From NCBI GenBank assembly GCA_024681875.1, contig JAILAA010000065.1:1-7174 (forward strand): 7,174 nt of DNA. Direction: 5' to 3'. The notes beneath the pieces were generated by a model. It was not told the origin of the DNA. It made no database searches and was given only the letters and a program-made list of their open reading frames with translations. Below are positions 6,991 through 7,174 of this stretch, piece by piece; position 1 is the stretch's first letter, and each line of letters starts with the position of its first letter. The stretch comes from Prevotella sp. (lineage in GTDB: Bacteria; Bacteroidota; Bacteroidia; Bacteroidales; Bacteroidaceae). Position numbers and translations under genes: made by a program.

Positions 6991-7034
6991 TTCTTGTTTC
7001 AGATAATTGGGGAATTAAATGAAACTATCAAGAA
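6991..7034. repeat. Imperfect inverted repeat
   Basis: TTCTTG-TTTCA (6991-7001) pairs with TGAAA (7020-7024) and, after a 4-base bulge, CAAGAA (7029-7034). This gives 11 base pairs around an 18-base loop. The role is unknown; it could be a weak transcript-end hairpin. Confidence 0.4.
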
Positions 7035-7095
7035 CTGAAGTAGATTGTTCACGACGCTCGAAGGGGCTGTAAGATATAATAATGTAGAGAAACGC

Positions 7096-7173
7096 AGGGC
7101 GGGAAAGGCTACGGGTAGGCGAGCTTGCTCGGGAATGGCCGAGGCCGAGGATGTCGGCGCGGCTTCCCGCCCT
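7096..7173. other. GC-rich element folding as a three-way junction (structured RNA or DNA)
   Basis: A perfect 10-bp outer stem, AGGGCGGGAA (7096-7105) with TTCCCGCCCT (7164-7173), encloses two hairpins. One is CGAGC-TT-GCTCG (7120-7131). The other is stacked: GCCG/CGGC (7138-7141 with 7160-7163) closing over GCCGA/TCGGC (7144-7148 with 7154-7158) with a 5-base loop. The block is far richer in G and C than its surroundings. It does not match tRNA or any riboswitch or ribozyme I know. It touches the window edge, so a larger element may continue beyond. It could be a non-coding RNA, a recombination site or a mobile-element end. Confidence 0.5.
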
Positions 7174-7174
7174 T

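Larger units (their letters stand above)
6874..7174. other. Non-coding 301-base region with repeats and structured elements
   Basis: No gene was found after the toxin. There is no clear terminator directly behind its stop. The region holds the second double-hairpin repeat (6943-6978), an imperfect inverted repeat at 6991-7034 and a GC-rich multi-branched element at 7096-7173. The only ATG frame of note, 7019-7072, has 17 codons and no supporting signal. Confidence 0.6.

Noticed and set aside
7019..7072. 17-codon open frame after the toxin
   Set aside because: Too short, no promoter or family signal, and its start lies in an inverted-repeat arm.
7096..7173. tRNA gene
   Set aside because: The closing stem is 10 bp, there is no T-loop GTTCRA or CCA end, and there are only two inner hairpins.

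Overview
The window looks like chromosomal DNA of a Prevotella/Segatella-type Bacteroidales. Three of the four promoters proposed here fit the Bacteroidetes consensus (TTTG, 19-20 bp, TAnnTTTG). Start codons lack Shine-Dalgarno sequences. A lipoprotein carries the Cys-Ser-Asp-Asp-Asp-Glu export signal typical of Bacteroidetes surface lipoproteins. The genus is inferred from protein and repeat style; no search was run.

Layout: (1) 83-1108 (+), complete NAD-type glyceraldehyde-3-phosphate dehydrogenase, ending in a strong hairpin that can also stop the converging gene. (2) 1248-2519 (-), an exported histidine acid phosphatase of the phytase/MINPP superfamily. (3) 2545-3580 (-), a decayed accessory segment. 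It has an open but chimeric 252-residue gene that appears to join the start of a type III-like restriction subunit (Res) to the end of the partner methyltransferase (Mod), followed by out-of-frame remnants, one faintly Fic-like. (4) 3881-5017 (-), an S66 family LD-carboxypeptidase made as a predicted surface lipoprotein, flanked on both sides by a diverged 51-bp direct repeat. (5) 5213-5830, an inverted repeat with 35-bp arms followed by a run of small perfect hairpins, into which the far end of a hypothetical gene (5436-6224, -) reads. (6) 6383-6873 (+), a compact RelB-like/YafQ-like toxin-antitoxin pair, transcribed divergently from the hypothetical gene. (7) 6874-7174, non-coding: a second copy of a double-hairpin repeat and a GC-rich element that folds as a three-way junction at the window edge.

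The first two genes are housekeeping or nutrient genes. The rest is accessory DNA: a dead restriction-modification locus, a toxin-antitoxin pair and several families of palindromic repeats. No intact novel multi-gene system is evident. The most unusual signals are the Res-Mod chimera, the 36-bp double hairpin whose two copies differ only in the loops, and the structured element at 7096-7173.
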